Below are positions 18,550 to 28,540 of a DNA stretch of 64,000 nt, piece by piece. Under the pieces are notes generated by a model that was given only the letters and a program-made list of their open reading frames with translations, made no database searches and was not told the DNA's origin. Each line of letters starts with the position of its first letter. Positions within the stretch are counted from its first letter, which is position 1. The translations under genes were made by a program, and so were the position numbers. The DNA is from Methylopumilus sp947499625 (lineage in GTDB: Bacteria; Pseudomonadota; Gammaproteobacteria; Burkholderiales; Methylophilaceae): assembly GCA_965234475.1 (NCBI GenBank), contig OZ248397.1, positions 372,001-436,000 on the forward strand. The letters run 5' to 3'.

Positions 18550-19176
18550 ATGATTGAATTTAAAGATTTTGTATTTTATGTTTTGTCCTTGGTACTTATA
18601 ACTTCAGGATTCGGCGTAATTACTTCTAGAAATCCTGTCACAGCAGCGCTCTCTTTAGTCCTGGCATTTTTTAATGCCGCAGGTATTTGGCTTCTTTTGC
18701 AGGCTGAATTTTTAGCGATTGCGTTAGTACTTGTTTATGTTGGCGCTGTGATGGTCTTATTTCTTTTTGTGGTCATGATGCTTGATATTAATCTAGATAA
18801 ATTAAAAGAAGGTTTTTGGGATTACCTACCTATGGCAGGATTTATTGGTGTCCTCATGATGGTTGAAATGATTATGGTGTTTAATACTAAACAATTTAAT
18901 CTTTTACCTATTACAGAACCAATTTCGAATACATCAAATACTGAAATGATTGGTAATACCTTGTATTCAAATTATGTGCTTCCATTTGAGCTAGCCTCTG
19001 TCGTATTGCTTATTGCGATTGTTTCAGCGATTGCCTTGACGCTTCGTGATCGTAAAGATAGTAAAAAAATAAATGCTGCTGATCAGGTTGCTGTCAAACG
19101 AGAAGATCGTGTGCGGCTAGTTCAGATGAAGTCGGAAGAAAAGTATATAAAACCTAAAACGAAGGAAAGAAAATGA
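18550..19176 (+). CDS. nuoJ: NADH-quinone oxidoreductase subunit J
   Basis: A 208-residue membrane subunit with five hydrophobic segments and the conserved LVYVGAVMVLFLFVVMML helix, site of the pi-bulge in transmembrane helix 3. The C-terminus from about residue 160 is a charged tail (RDRKDSKKINAADQVAVK). It overlaps nuoK by 4 bases. Confidence 0.97.
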   Translation: MIEFKDFVFYVLSLVLITSGFGVITSRNPVTAALSLVLAFFNAAGIWLLLQAEFLAIALVLVYVGAVMVLFLFVVMMLDINLDKLKEGFWDYLPMAGFIGVLMMVEMIMVFNTKQFNLLPITEPISNTSNTEMIGNTLYSNYVLPFELASVVLLIAIVSAIALTLRDRKDSKKINAADQVAVKREDRVRLVQMKSEEKYIKPKTKERK

Positions 19177-19478
19177 TTGGTTTATCGCATTATCTTATTC
19201 TTGCTGCGATTTTATTTACGATCAGTGTAGTAGGTATTTTTCTTAATCGAAAAAATATCATTATATTACTTATGTCGATTGAGCTTATGTTGCTCGCCGT
19301 GAATATTAACTTTATTGCTTTTTCACATTATTTAAATGATATTGCTGGACAAATTTTTGTTTTTTTTATTCTAACTGTAGCGGCCGCAGAATCTGCAATA
19401 GGTTTAGCAATCATCGTTTTAATTTTTAGAAATACACGCTCTATCAATGTAGACGATTTAAATCGTCTTAACGGGTAA
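19173..19478 (+). CDS. nuoK: NADH-quinone oxidoreductase subunit K
   Basis: The 101-residue subunit has three transmembrane helices, with the conserved membrane glutamates in MSIELMLLAVNINF and VAAAESAIGLAI that take part in proton pumping. Confidence 0.98.
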   Translation: MIGLSHYLILAAILFTISVVGIFLNRKNIIILLMSIELMLLAVNINFIAFSHYLNDIAGQIFVFFILTVAAAESAIGLAIIVLIFRNTRSINVDDLNRLNG

Positions 19479-19482
19479 TCTT

Positions 19483-21486
19483 TTGAATTCTATCTATGCA
19501 TACCTAGCCGTTCCGGTACTACCTCTCATAGCATCTTTTTGCGTGGGTATTTTGGGTAGAAAATTGCCAGAGTTTTTTGCATCGAGCCTAACGATCGGGT
19601 CTGTCTTTGTTGCATTTGTGCTCTCATGCATAACTTTAAATGAGACATTAAACGGTTTAGTTTTAAATCAGACCATTTATCAATGGCTTCTCACAGGCCG
19701 CTATCAATTTGAAGTTGGATTCTTAATTGATAATTTAACAGCCATGATGATGGTGGTCGTGACTTTTGTTTCACTGATGGTTCATATTTATACGATAGGT
19801 TATATGAAGGGGGATCCAGGCTATCGAAGATTCTTTAGTTATATCTCCTTATTTACCTTTTCAATGTTGATGTTAGTTATGAGCAATAACTTTATGCAGC
19901 TCTTTTTTGGATGGGAGGCGGTAGGCCTTGTTTCTTACCTTCTTATTGGATTCTGGTTCGAGAGACCCACTGCAATCTATGCAAACTTAAAAGCCTTTTT
20001 AGTAAATCGCGTCGGTGACTTTGGTTTTATTTTAGGAATTGCTTTGATTCTTTATTGGACAGGCTCTCTCGATTACGCCACGGTGTTTAAAAGTACAGGC
20101 ATTATAGCAGCGCATACGATGCAGTTATTTGGCCAGCCTGTTAATGTGGTCACCGTAATCTGCATTTTGTTATTTATTGGAGCTATGGGCAAATCCGCTC
20201 AAGTGCCCCTTCATGTATGGCTTCCAGACTCAATGGAAGGTCCGACACCTATATCAGCATTGATTCATGCAGCGACGATGGTGACTGCAGGTATTTTTAT
20301 GGTCTCACGCACGTCACCTTTATTTGAACTCTCTGATACAGCACTTTCATTCGTCATGATCATTGGCGCTATCACAGCTTTGCTTATGGGCTTATTGGGC
20401 ATCATTCAAAATGATATTAAGCGCGTCATTGCTTACTCAACACTTTCACAATTAGGCTATATGACAGTGGCACTTGGTGCGTCGGCTTATTCAGTCGCTA
20501 TGTTTCATTTAATGACACATGCTTTCTTTAAAGCGTTACTTTTTTTAGGTGCTGGCTCAGTCATTATAGGTATGCATCACAATCAAAATATTCAACAGAT
20601 GGGCAACTTAAAAAAATATATGCCTATTACTTGGGTGACTTTTTTAATTGGCTCTTTAGCATTAATAGGCACGCCACTATTTTCAGGATTCTATTCAAAA
20701 GATAGCTTGATTGAGGCTGTCAAGTTATCCCACATTTCAGGAAGTCACTTCGCATACTTTTCTGTATTGGTTGGTGTATTTGTAACAGCCTTTTATTCTT
20801 TCAGACTTTATTTCCTTGTATTTCATGGTAAAGAGAAATGGCGCATTCAGAAGCATGCGCATCCTGATGATCACCATCATGGCTTAGGCCCAGAAGACAA
20901 TCCACACGAAAGTCCTCTAAGTATAACTTTACCTTTAGTGCTTCTTGCTATCCCTTCCGTAGTGATTGGATATATGACAATCGAGCCAATGTTATTCGGT
21001 AGTTTTTTTTCAACAAGTATTTTCTTGGATATTGAAGCCCATCCTACAATGGAACGGTTAAGCCACCACTTTCATGATATTTACCATGGGCCATTCGGTA
21101 TGGCATTGCATAGCGTCACGAGCCTCCCTTTCTTATTTGCATTAAGTGGCGTTGCGCTAGCTTATTACTGCTATGAAGTGAATTTAAATTTACCCAAAGC
21201 TATTTTCAACCGCACACGGATGATTTCCCGAGTATTAGAAAACAAATATGGCTTTGATTCATTCAATGAAAAGTTTTTTGCATTCGGCAGTCGTTTTTTA
21301 GGCGAGAGATTCTGGCAAATAGGTGATGTCAAAATTATTGATGGATGGCTTGTCAATGGAACAGCTAAATCAATTGGTAAGCTTGCAGAAAAAATACGAG
21401 TCATTCAATCGGGTTATATTTACCACTATGCTTTTGCGATGGTAATAGGTGTATTTTTATTTTTAACCTTCTTTATAAAAATATAA
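19483..21486 (+). CDS. nuoL: NADH-quinone oxidoreductase subunit L
   Basis: The 667-residue antiporter-like subunit has many transmembrane helices, the pumping-core motifs FFGWEAVGLVSYLLIGFW, KSAQVPLHVWLPDSMEGPTPISALIHAATMV and the broken helix regions, and a long C-terminal amphipathic arm followed by a last helix. It starts with TTG at 19483; no in-frame ATG fits better. A histidine-rich loop (HAHPDDHHHGLGPEDNPHE, about residues 463-481) is often seen in proteobacterial NuoL. Confidence 0.97.
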   Translation: MNSIYAYLAVPVLPLIASFCVGILGRKLPEFFASSLTIGSVFVAFVLSCITLNETLNGLVLNQTIYQWLLTGRYQFEVGFLIDNLTAMMMVVVTFVSLMVHIYTIGYMKGDPGYRRFFSYISLFTFSMLMLVMSNNFMQLFFGWEAVGLVSYLLIGFWFERPTAIYANLKAFLVNRVGDFGFILGIALILYWTGSLDYATVFKSTGIIAAHTMQLFGQPVNVVTVICILLFIGAMGKSAQVPLHVWLPDSMEGPTPISALIHAATMVTAGIFMVSRTSPLFELSDTALSFVMIIGAITALLMGLLGIIQNDIKRVIAYSTLSQLGYMTVALGASAYSVAMFHLMTHAFFKALLFLGAGSVIIGMHHNQNIQQMGNLKKYMPITWVTFLIGSLALIGTPLFSGFYSKDSLIEAVKLSHISGSHFAYFSVLVGVFVTAFYSFRLYFLVFHGKEKWRIQKHAHPDDHHHGLGPEDNPHESPLSITLPLVLLAIPSVVIGYMTIEPMLFGSFFSTSIFLDIEAHPTMERLSHHFHDIYHGPFGMALHSVTSLPFLFALSGVALAYYCYEVNLNLPKAIFNRTRMISRVLENKYGFDSFNEKFFAFGSRFLGERFWQIGDVKIIDGWLVNGTAKSIGKLAEKIRVIQSGYIYHYAFAMVIGVFLFLTFFIKI

Positions 21487-21487
21487 G

Positions 21488-22990
21488 ATGAATTTAACTC
21501 ACATATTAAGTTACTCAATTTGGACACCTATCTTTTTAGGTAGCTTGATACTTTTACTAAGTGGAAAAATGAGCGATACGCAAGCCAAATGGTTTTCACT
21601 TATCAGTAGCGTGATTTCATTTTTAATTACCATCCCACTTTATACAGCATTCGATTTTTCTTTTGGACAGTTTCAGTTTCAGGAATTCTTTCATTGGATT
21701 CCAGCCTTTCATATTAATTACCATTTAGGTGTAGATGGTTTTGCTGTGCCTTTAATTCTTTTGACAAGCTTCACTACAGTGATTGTTGTGATAGCTTCAT
21801 GGCGATCAATAGAAGATCGAGTTGCACAATATATGGCAGCCTTTTTGATTATGTCAGGCCTCATGATTGGCGTGTTTAGCGCGCTTGATGCCATGCTTTA
21901 TTACATTTTTTGGGAGGCAATGCTTATTCCTATGTTCTTGGTGATTGGTATTTGGGGAGGGCCTAATAGAATTTATGCCACGATTAAATTCTTTTTATAT
22001 ACTGTTTTAGGTTCTTTATTAATGTTGGTAGCGTTTATTTATCTTTACCTACATACACACTCATTCGAGATAGTAAATTTTTATAATGCCGGTCTGGGCC
22101 TCTATCCACAGATCTTTATTTTCTTAGCTTTATTCATGGCCTTTGCAGTCAAAATTCCCATGTGGCCGTTGCATACATGGTTACCTGATGCCCACGTTGA
22201 AGCGCCAACTGGCGGATCAGTGATTTTGGCAGCAGTGATGTTGAAATTAGGTGCATATAGTTTTATGCGCTTTGCAATGCCGATTGCGCCTGATGCCGCG
22301 ATTTATTTAAAGGATTTTATGGTGACTTTGTCACTCATTGCTATTTTATATATTGCACTGATTGCCATTGTGCAAAAAGATATGAAAAAATTGATCGCTT
22401 ATTCATCGATATCACATATGGGATTTGTCACTTTAGGCTTATTTATGTTTAATGCCATTGGTATTGAGGGTGCTTATGTTCAAATGATTTCTCATGGCTT
22501 TATTTCAGCAGCGATGTTTTTATCTGTAGGCGTTTTATATGACAGATTACATACAAGACAGATTGCAGATTATGGTGGTGTCATTCACGCGATGCCTGTT
22601 TTCTCAGCTTTTGCAGTTTTTTTTGCTATGGCTAATTGCGGGCTTCCAGGGACTTCAGGTTTTGTAGGCGAATTTATGGTGATCATGAGTGCGATGCAAA
22701 ATAATTTTTGGATTGCAATGATAGCTGCAAGCTCGCTTATCTTCGGAGCGGCTTATTCCTTATGGATGGTGAAGCGCGTATTTTATGGTGCACCGCGTAA
22801 TCAAAAAATTAGCGCATTAAAAGATATTTCTAGGCGTGAATTTTTTATTCTTTCTATATTGGCAGTGCTTATTATTTTAGTAGGCGTTTACCCAAGGATT
22901 ATCACGGATATGACAAATGCCACGACAGCTCAATTTCTAGAGCATATGCATTTAATAAAACCCGTCACATCATTACCATTGGATGTATAA
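21488..22990 (+). CDS. nuoM: NADH-quinone oxidoreductase subunit M
   Basis: A 500-residue antiporter-like proton-pumping subunit of normal length. Conserved motifs include FWEAMLIPMFLVIGIWGG, KIPMWPLHTWLPDAHVEAPT and the lysine helix IVQKDMKKLIAYSSISHMG. It starts one base after nuoL's stop. Confidence 0.98.
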   Translation: MNLTHILSYSIWTPIFLGSLILLLSGKMSDTQAKWFSLISSVISFLITIPLYTAFDFSFGQFQFQEFFHWIPAFHINYHLGVDGFAVPLILLTSFTTVIVVIASWRSIEDRVAQYMAAFLIMSGLMIGVFSALDAMLYYIFWEAMLIPMFLVIGIWGGPNRIYATIKFFLYTVLGSLLMLVAFIYLYLHTHSFEIVNFYNAGLGLYPQIFIFLALFMAFAVKIPMWPLHTWLPDAHVEAPTGGSVILAAVMLKLGAYSFMRFAMPIAPDAAIYLKDFMVTLSLIAILYIALIAIVQKDMKKLIAYSSISHMGFVTLGLFMFNAIGIEGAYVQMISHGFISAAMFLSVGVLYDRLHTRQIADYGGVIHAMPVFSAFAVFFAMANCGLPGTSGFVGEFMVIMSAMQNNFWIAMIAASSLIFGAAYSLWMVKRVFYGAPRNQKISALKDISRREFFILSILAVLIILVGVYPRIITDMTNATTAQFLEHMHLIKPVTSLPLDV

Positions 22991-24442
22991 ATGAATCAAC
23001 TTATTCAATCCGATCTTTCTTTAATTTTCCCAGAAATTTTTGTACTTTCAATGGCAATGGTTGTGCTGATGACAGATTTATTTATTAAGCCATCTATGCG
23101 TTGGATTATTTTTGCATTGTCTCAATTCACTTTATTGGGCGGGGCTTATCTGACTGGCCAAAATTTTAGCCATGAAACGCAATTTGCTTTTTCAAACATG
23201 TTTGTTCGTGACGGCTTAGCAGATTTTTTAAAAATGGTGAGTTATGTAGGTACGTCACTCATTTTCTTCTATAGCCGGTCTTATATGAAAGATCGCGATT
23301 TATATCGTGGCGAATACTTTGCGCTTGTTTTATTTGCATTACTTGGCATGATGATTATGATTTCAAGTCATAACATGCTTCTTATTTATATGGGGCTAGA
23401 GATTCTCTCTTTATGTTTATATTCTCTCACAGCGCTTGATCGTGACAACCAAAAAGCCACTGAGTCAGCAATTAAATACTTTGTTTTAGGCGCACTTGCA
23501 TCAGGGCTTCTTCTTTATGGTATGTCGATGATTTATGGTGCGACCTCAAGTTTAGATTTAAATGTTATTTCAACAGCATTATTGAATCACCCTACCGACC
23601 ATGCAATCCTTGTTCTAGGCCTTGTCTTTGTGGTTGCCGGCCTTGCTTTCAAATTAGGCGCAGTACCCTTTCAAATGTGGGTTCCTGATGTGTATGAGGG
23701 TTCACCTTCATCAATCGCTATGCTCATTAGCTCTGTGCCTAAATTAGCAGCTTTTGCAATTACACTTCGTATACTAGGTGACGGACTTCAATCGATGATG
23801 GTTGATTGGAAACAAATGATGCTGATTATGGCAGTGCTTTCTATTGGCATTGGAAATATCACAGCGATTGCACAAACAAATATCAAGCGTATGTATGCAT
23901 ACTCAACGATTTCTCATATTGGTTTCATCCTTTTTGGTTTAATGAGCGGCACACTTAATGGTTATGCATCAAGTTTATTTTATGTTGTGAGCTATATGTT
24001 TATGACATTAGTATCTTTTGCTATATTAATGGTGATGTCTCGTAAAAATTTCGAGTGTGAAAAACTTGAAGACTTTAAAGGTTTAAATAAGAGAAATCCT
24101 TGGTATGCATTTCTTATGCTAATTACCATGTTAAGTATGGCAGGTGTTCCACCTACCATAGGTTTCTATGCAAAATTTATGGTACTTCAAGCAGCCTTTG
24201 ATGCAGGCTTCGCTACCTTTGTTGTGTATGCAGTGATGATGGCTTTGGTAGGAATGTTTTATTACATGAGGATTGTAAAGCTTATGTATTTTGATGAACC
24301 AAAATTAAAAAGTAAATTGGATGTCCCGGTGGATATGCAATGGATTTTATCGGCTAATGCATTAGCGCTTTTAGTAGTTGGTTTAGTGCCACATACATTT
24401 ATGGATGCTACAACGCAAGCGGTAGCTTTGAGTATTCATTAA
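22991..24442 (+). CDS. nuoN: NADH-quinone oxidoreductase subunit N
   Basis: The 483-residue third antiporter-like subunit. Motifs include YMGLEILSLCLYSLTAL, KLGAVPFQMWVPDVYEGSP and TNIKRMYAYSTISHIGFI. It completes the nuoA-N set in the canonical order, immediately after nuoM. Confidence 0.98.
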   Translation: MNQLIQSDLSLIFPEIFVLSMAMVVLMTDLFIKPSMRWIIFALSQFTLLGGAYLTGQNFSHETQFAFSNMFVRDGLADFLKMVSYVGTSLIFFYSRSYMKDRDLYRGEYFALVLFALLGMMIMISSHNMLLIYMGLEILSLCLYSLTALDRDNQKATESAIKYFVLGALASGLLLYGMSMIYGATSSLDLNVISTALLNHPTDHAILVLGLVFVVAGLAFKLGAVPFQMWVPDVYEGSPSSIAMLISSVPKLAAFAITLRILGDGLQSMMVDWKQMMLIMAVLSIGIGNITAIAQTNIKRMYAYSTISHIGFILFGLMSGTLNGYASSLFYVVSYMFMTLVSFAILMVMSRKNFECEKLEDFKGLNKRNPWYAFLMLITMLSMAGVPPTIGFYAKFMVLQAAFDAGFATFVVYAVMMALVGMFYYMRIVKLMYFDEPKLKSKLDVPVDMQWILSANALALLVVGLVPHTFMDATTQAVALSIH

Positions 24443-24730
24443 ATGACGCAATGGATACTTATTCTAATTACGATCATCATGGCCAATATGCCCTGGATGT
24501 TTAGTGACTTTCTTTTTATTAAGAAATTCCCATCCCATAAAAAACCTTTTTCTTGGGCTTTATTTGAAGTGGTGATTCTATATTTTGTGGCCGGCGGCAT
24601 TTCACTTTTGGCAGAGCTTAAAGTGGTGGGGCATATTCAACCGCAAGCTTGGGAATTTTTTGCGGTGACTTTCTTTTTATTTTTAGTTTTTTCTTTTCCT
24701 GGATTTATTTTTAAAACGCTTTGGAAATAA
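24443..24730 (+). CDS. DUF2818 family membrane protein
   Basis: A 95-residue protein with three hydrophobic segments (about 3-25, 38-58 and 70-90), starting one base after the nuoN stop. DUF2818 proteins are known as the gene directly behind nuoN in betaproteobacteria; the position suggests a link to complex I assembly or membrane-arm stability, but no function is established. Its end overlaps the next gene by 10 bases. Confidence 0.85.
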   Translation: MTQWILILITIIMANMPWMFSDFLFIKKFPSHKKPFSWALFEVVILYFVAGGISLLAELKVVGHIQPQAWEFFAVTFFLFLVFSFPGFIFKTLWK

Positions 24731-25587
24731 AACCTCTTAAAATTTTAATTGTAGGCTGCGGCCAACTCGGTTTCTCAATTGTCAAAAATGCTGATCCCGA
24801 TATATTTAAATTATATGGGTTTAGTCGAAGCTTAAAAAAATCACCTCCTTCTATCGAAATGCATCAGGTAGATATTTTAAAAAATGAAGCCATTGATGTG
24901 ATTAAATCGGTAAATCCTGAAATCATTATCTACGCTGTTTCAGCAGACACACAGTCTGTTGAAAGTTATCAAGACCATTATGTGGCAGGTTTAAAAAAAA
25001 CTTACGCAGCGCTTTTAGAACTCGATCATTTCAAGCATCTTTTCTTTGTTTCAAGTACAAGAGTTTATGGACAAAAAACGACTAAGATTTTAAGTGAGCT
25101 CGATATAGCAGAACCTTCTGATTATGGGGGTGAGGCTTTAATAGAGGCTGAAGCGGTTGCACGTCAATTAAAAGATAAGGCCACCATATTACGTTTATCT
25201 GGGATATATGGCCCCAATCGAACACGCATGATTCAATTAGCGCAAAGTAATCCTGGTAATTGGCCTGCAACTAATAACTGGTCTAATCGAATTCACGAAG
25301 AAGATGCTGCTCGCTTTATTGTATTTCTGGTGAAGCGAATTATGTTGAAAGAGCCTATCGAACCACTTTATCTTGTCACAGATGGTATACCGACTAAACA
25401 ATATGATGTATTAACTTGGATCAGAAAGCGTCTTCAATTAACCACCGATACTATTGAAATTCCGATCTTAGAAAGCGGGAAGCAATTGCAATCTGTTTTA
25501 CTGAATCAAAATGGATTTATATTAAAGTACCCCGATTTTACATATGGTTACGAAGCGATCATTGATAAGGGTTCTTCAATAGGATAG
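24721..25587 (+). CDS. NAD(P)-dependent epimerase/short-chain dehydrogenase-like protein (YeeZ type)
   Basis: A 288-residue atypical extended SDR protein. The N-terminal Rossmann motif is ILIVGCGQLGFSIV, VSSTRVYG provides the strand before the active site, and LRLSGIYGPNR is the typical substrate-domain motif. The usual YxxxK is replaced by YGGEALIEAEAV, in which Tyr is present but the lysine is not clear, so a catalytic role is uncertain. The start is TTG at 24721, inside the end of the DUF2818 gene, which suggests translational coupling and that this gene is the last of the nuo transcript. Confidence 0.8.
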   Translation: MEIKPLKILIVGCGQLGFSIVKNADPDIFKLYGFSRSLKKSPPSIEMHQVDILKNEAIDVIKSVNPEIIIYAVSADTQSVESYQDHYVAGLKKTYAALLELDHFKHLFFVSSTRVYGQKTTKILSELDIAEPSDYGGEALIEAEAVARQLKDKATILRLSGIYGPNRTRMIQLAQSNPGNWPATNNWSNRIHEEDAARFIVFLVKRIMLKEPIEPLYLVTDGIPTKQYDVLTWIRKRLQLTTDTIEIPILESGKQLQSVLLNQNGFILKYPDFTYGYEAIIDKGSSIG

Positions 25588-25610
25588 AATCCAAAAGTCC
25601 TAAATTCTTT

Positions 25611-25687
25611 AGGCGCGTAGCTCAGCTGGTTAGAGCACCACCTTGACATGGTGGGGGTCGTTGGTTCGATTCCAATCGCGCCTACCA
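25611..25687 (+). tRNA. tRNA-Val(GAC)
   Basis: A 77-nt cloverleaf: acceptor AGGCGCG/CGCGCCT, anticodon loop TTGACAT on stem CCACC/GGTGG, T-loop TTCGATT, discriminator A and encoded CCA. Confidence 0.97.
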
Positions 25688-25768
25688 ATTTTTTGCCTCA
25701 TGGCTCAAGCTATCAAGAATAGTGAAAAGCTTATAAAATGACGCAATGCTTAATGATTCAATTCAACT

Positions 25769-27676
25769 ATGCCTGAAATAAGATTACCAGACGGGTCTAA
25801 GCGACAATTTGAAAGTGATGTGACCGTTGCAGAAGTTGCACAAAACATCGGCGCTGGACTTGCCCGTGCAGCTCTTGCAGGTCGAGTGAATGATCAGCTT
25901 GTCGATCTTTCATTCGTCATTCGTGAGGATAGCGATCTCGCAATCATTACTGACAAAAATCCTGAAGGGCTTGACGTTATTCGTCATTCAACCGCCCACC
26001 TTTTAGCTTACGCTGTTAAAGAGTTATTCCCGGATGCACAAGTTACGATTGGCCCTGTCATTGAACATGGTTTTTATTATGACTTTTCATATACACGACC
26101 TTTCACCCCAGAAGATCTAGAAAAAATTGAAAAGAAGATGGCAGAAATTGTTAATCGCGATTTACCCATCATAAGAAAAGTATTGCCGCGTAATGATGCA
26201 GTTAAATATTTCAAATCGATTAAAGAAAATTATAAAGCTGAAATTATTGAATCTATTCCAGCAGATCAGGAAGTTTCTTTATACTCCGAAGGTGAATTTA
26301 CAGATCTTTGTCGAGGCCCACATGTGCCCTCGACCGGAAAGTTAAAAGTATTCAAATTAATGAAGGTGGCCGGCGCTTACTGGCGCGGGGATTCTAAAAA
26401 TGAAATGCTACAAAGAATCTACGGCACTGCATGGACCAATAAAGAAGACTTACAAAATTATCTCTTCATGTTAGAAGAAGCGGAAAAAAGAGATCATCGT
26501 AAATTAGGTAAACAACTCGATTTATTCCATATGCAAGATGAAGCACCTGGTATGGTGTTTTGGCATCCCAAAGGATGGTCGATTTGGCAAGAGATTGAGC
26601 ATTACATGCGTAGGATGTTCTTAGATTATGGATATCAAGAAGTTAAAACGCCAACGGTCATGGATAAGACTTTGTGGGAAAAATCCGGACATTGGCAAAA
26701 CTATCGCGACAATATGTTTACAACCTCTTCTGAAAATAGAGACTATGCGGTGAAGCCTATGAATTGCCCTGGCCACATTCAAATTTTTAATCATGCCCTT
26801 CATAGCTACCGTGATCTTCCTTTAAGACTTGCAGAGTTTGGTTCATGCCATCGTAACGAACCATCGGGATCACTCCATGGCTTAATGCGCGTTCGTGGAT
26901 TTACTCAAGATGATGCCCATATCTTTTGTACTGAAGAACAGATTAAAGATGAAGTCGCTAAATTTATTGTCATGCTTTTTAAAGCCTACCAAGACTTCGG
27001 ATTTAAGGATGTTTTAGTGAAATTATCTACCCGGCCTGAGAAACGTGTAGGCTCGGACGAAACTTGGGATAAGGCGGAATCTGCTCTTAAAGCTGCTTTA
27101 GTTGAAAATAAGCTCGAATTTGACCTTCAGCCCGGGGAAGGTGCTTTTTATGGACCTAAGATCGAATTTACCCTAAAAGACAGCTTAAGCCGTCTTTGGC
27201 AGTGCGGTACCATCCAACTCGACTTTAACTTACCCGAACGCCTGGGCGCTGAATATGTGACAGAAAACAATAGTCGCAAACATCCTGTGATGTTACATCG
27301 CGCTATTGTAGGCTCTATGGAGCGTTTTATTGGGATTCTTATTGAGCATTACTCGGGTGCTATGCCTCTTTGGCTTGCCCCGACACAAGCGGTTATCCTT
27401 AATATTGCTGACGCACATGCAAGCTACGCTTCAAAAGTCATGGATGAACTCAAGAAAAACCACATCCGATGCGATTCTGACTTGAGAAATGAGAAAATAA
27501 CCTATAAAATACGGGAACATAGCTTACAAAAGATTCCTTATCTCTTAATTGTAGGAGAAAAGGAAATGGAAGCTGGGCAAGTTGCCGTGCGAACCCGAAA
27601 AGGCGAAGACTTAGGATCTATGTCGATTAAGTCATTGATTGATCGACTAAATCAGGAAGTTCAAACTAAAGTCTAG
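25769..27676 (+). CDS. thrS: Threonyl-tRNA synthetase
   Basis: A 635-residue class II synthetase with an N-terminal TGS domain (PEIRLPDGSKRQFES), an editing domain with HSTAHLLAYAV and DLCRGPHVPSTGKL, catalytic motifs including NCPGHIQIF (zinc-binding Cys) and FGSCHRNEPSGSLHGLMRVRGF, and a C-terminal anticodon-binding domain. It charges tRNA-Thr. It heads the thrS-infC-rpmI-rplT-pheS-pheT-ihfA block common in proteobacteria. Confidence 0.99.
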   Translation: MPEIRLPDGSKRQFESDVTVAEVAQNIGAGLARAALAGRVNDQLVDLSFVIREDSDLAIITDKNPEGLDVIRHSTAHLLAYAVKELFPDAQVTIGPVIEHGFYYDFSYTRPFTPEDLEKIEKKMAEIVNRDLPIIRKVLPRNDAVKYFKSIKENYKAEIIESIPADQEVSLYSEGEFTDLCRGPHVPSTGKLKVFKLMKVAGAYWRGDSKNEMLQRIYGTAWTNKEDLQNYLFMLEEAEKRDHRKLGKQLDLFHMQDEAPGMVFWHPKGWSIWQEIEHYMRRMFLDYGYQEVKTPTVMDKTLWEKSGHWQNYRDNMFTTSSENRDYAVKPMNCPGHIQIFNHALHSYRDLPLRLAEFGSCHRNEPSGSLHGLMRVRGFTQDDAHIFCTEEQIKDEVAKFIVMLFKAYQDFGFKDVLVKLSTRPEKRVGSDETWDKAESALKAALVENKLEFDLQPGEGAFYGPKIEFTLKDSLSRLWQCGTIQLDFNLPERLGAEYVTENNSRKHPVMLHRAIVGSMERFIGILIEHYSGAMPLWLAPTQAVILNIADAHASYASKVMDELKKNHIRCDSDLRNEKITYKIREHSLQKIPYLLIVGEKEMEAGQVAVRTRKGEDLGSMSIKSLIDRLNQEVQTKV

Positions 27677-27722
27677 CAACAAGGTAGCGCGGTTTTTCTT
27701 TTATATTTACAGGGGATTTGTT

Positions 27723-28277
27723 ATCGCTCAAGAGAAAGAAGTCAGAATTAACGGAGATATTACAGCTCAAGAAATTCGATTAATTGGCGTAAATGGCGAG
27801 GCGCTTGGCATAGTGACACTAGCTGAGGCATTTGCAAAAGCAGAAGACATAGATATCGATCTAGTGGAAATTGCTCCACAAGCCCAACCCCCCGTATGTC
27901 GATTGCTCGATTACGGTAAGTTTAAATATGCAGAAAGTAAGAAGCAACACGAAACCCGCTTAAAACAAAAGCAGGTCAAGATTAAAGAAGTGAAGTTTAG
28001 ACCAGGAACGGATGATGGTGATTACAACATCAAAATACGAAACCTCATTGGGTTCCTTTCAGACGGCGATAAGGCAAAGATCACCTTGCGCTTTAGAGGT
28101 CGAGAAATAACGCATCAAGAATACGGTTTAGCGATTCTAAAACGTGTTGAACATGATTTAATAGAATATGCAGTCGTCGAACAATTTCCAAAAATGGAAG
28201 GTCGACAAATGGTGATGGTTTTGGCCCCGCAAAAAAAAGTCAAACCAAAAACCACTGAAGCAAAAGTTTCTGAGTGA
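27723..28277 (+). CDS. infC: Translation initiation factor IF-3, rare ATC start
   Basis: The conserved N-terminal domain (KEVRINGDI then QEIRLIGVNGEALGIV) begins well upstream of the first GTG at 27813. The only sensible start is ATC at 27723, about six bases after AGGGG, giving 184 residues, the normal length for IF3. No ATG, GTG or TTG exists in frame between it and thrS. IF3 rejects non-standard start codons, and known infC genes use ATT, ATC or similar for autoregulation. The C-terminal domain (KFRPGTDDGDYNIKIRN, KITLRFRGREI) is intact. Confidence 0.93.
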   Translation: MAQEKEVRINGDITAQEIRLIGVNGEALGIVTLAEAFAKAEDIDIDLVEIAPQAQPPVCRLLDYGKFKYAESKKQHETRLKQKQVKIKEVKFRPGTDDGDYNIKIRNLIGFLSDGDKAKITLRFRGREITHQEYGLAILKRVEHDLIEYAVVEQFPKMEGRQMVMVLAPQKKVKPKTTEAKVSE

Positions 28278-28332
28278 TACGGCTTAAACGGCATGCCTAA
28301 GCACTCTTACTACTCTAACTAAGGAGATCAAA

Positions 28333-28530
28333 ATGCCAAAAATGAAAACAAAAAGTGGCGCGAAAAAGCGCTTCAAGTTTTTAGGAAGTGGTATGGTAAA
28401 GAGAACACGTTCTCATTTACGTCATATCTTAACCAAAAAAACAACGAAACAAAAACGTAATCTTAGAGGCACTGTCCTCATTTCAGCAACCGATATCAAA
28501 CGCGTTCGCGCGATGATGCCAACTCAATAA
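28333..28530 (+). CDS. rpmI: 50S ribosomal protein bL35
   Basis: A 65-residue very basic protein, starting MPKMKTKSGAKKRFK, with the family motif HLRHILTKKTTKQKRNLRG. A good ribosome binding site (AAGGAG) precedes it. It lies 55 bases behind infC and 10 before rplT, the standard IF3 operon. Confidence 0.98.
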   Translation: MPKMKTKSGAKKRFKFLGSGMVKRTRSHLRHILTKKTTKQKRNLRGTVLISATDIKRVRAMMPTQ

Positions 28531-28540
28531 GGGGAATAAT

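Noticed and set aside
27681..27697. AAGGTAGCGCGG behind thrS resembling a T-box sequence
   Set aside because: It lies after, not before, the synthetase gene and lacks specifier structure; T-boxes are not expected in this group.
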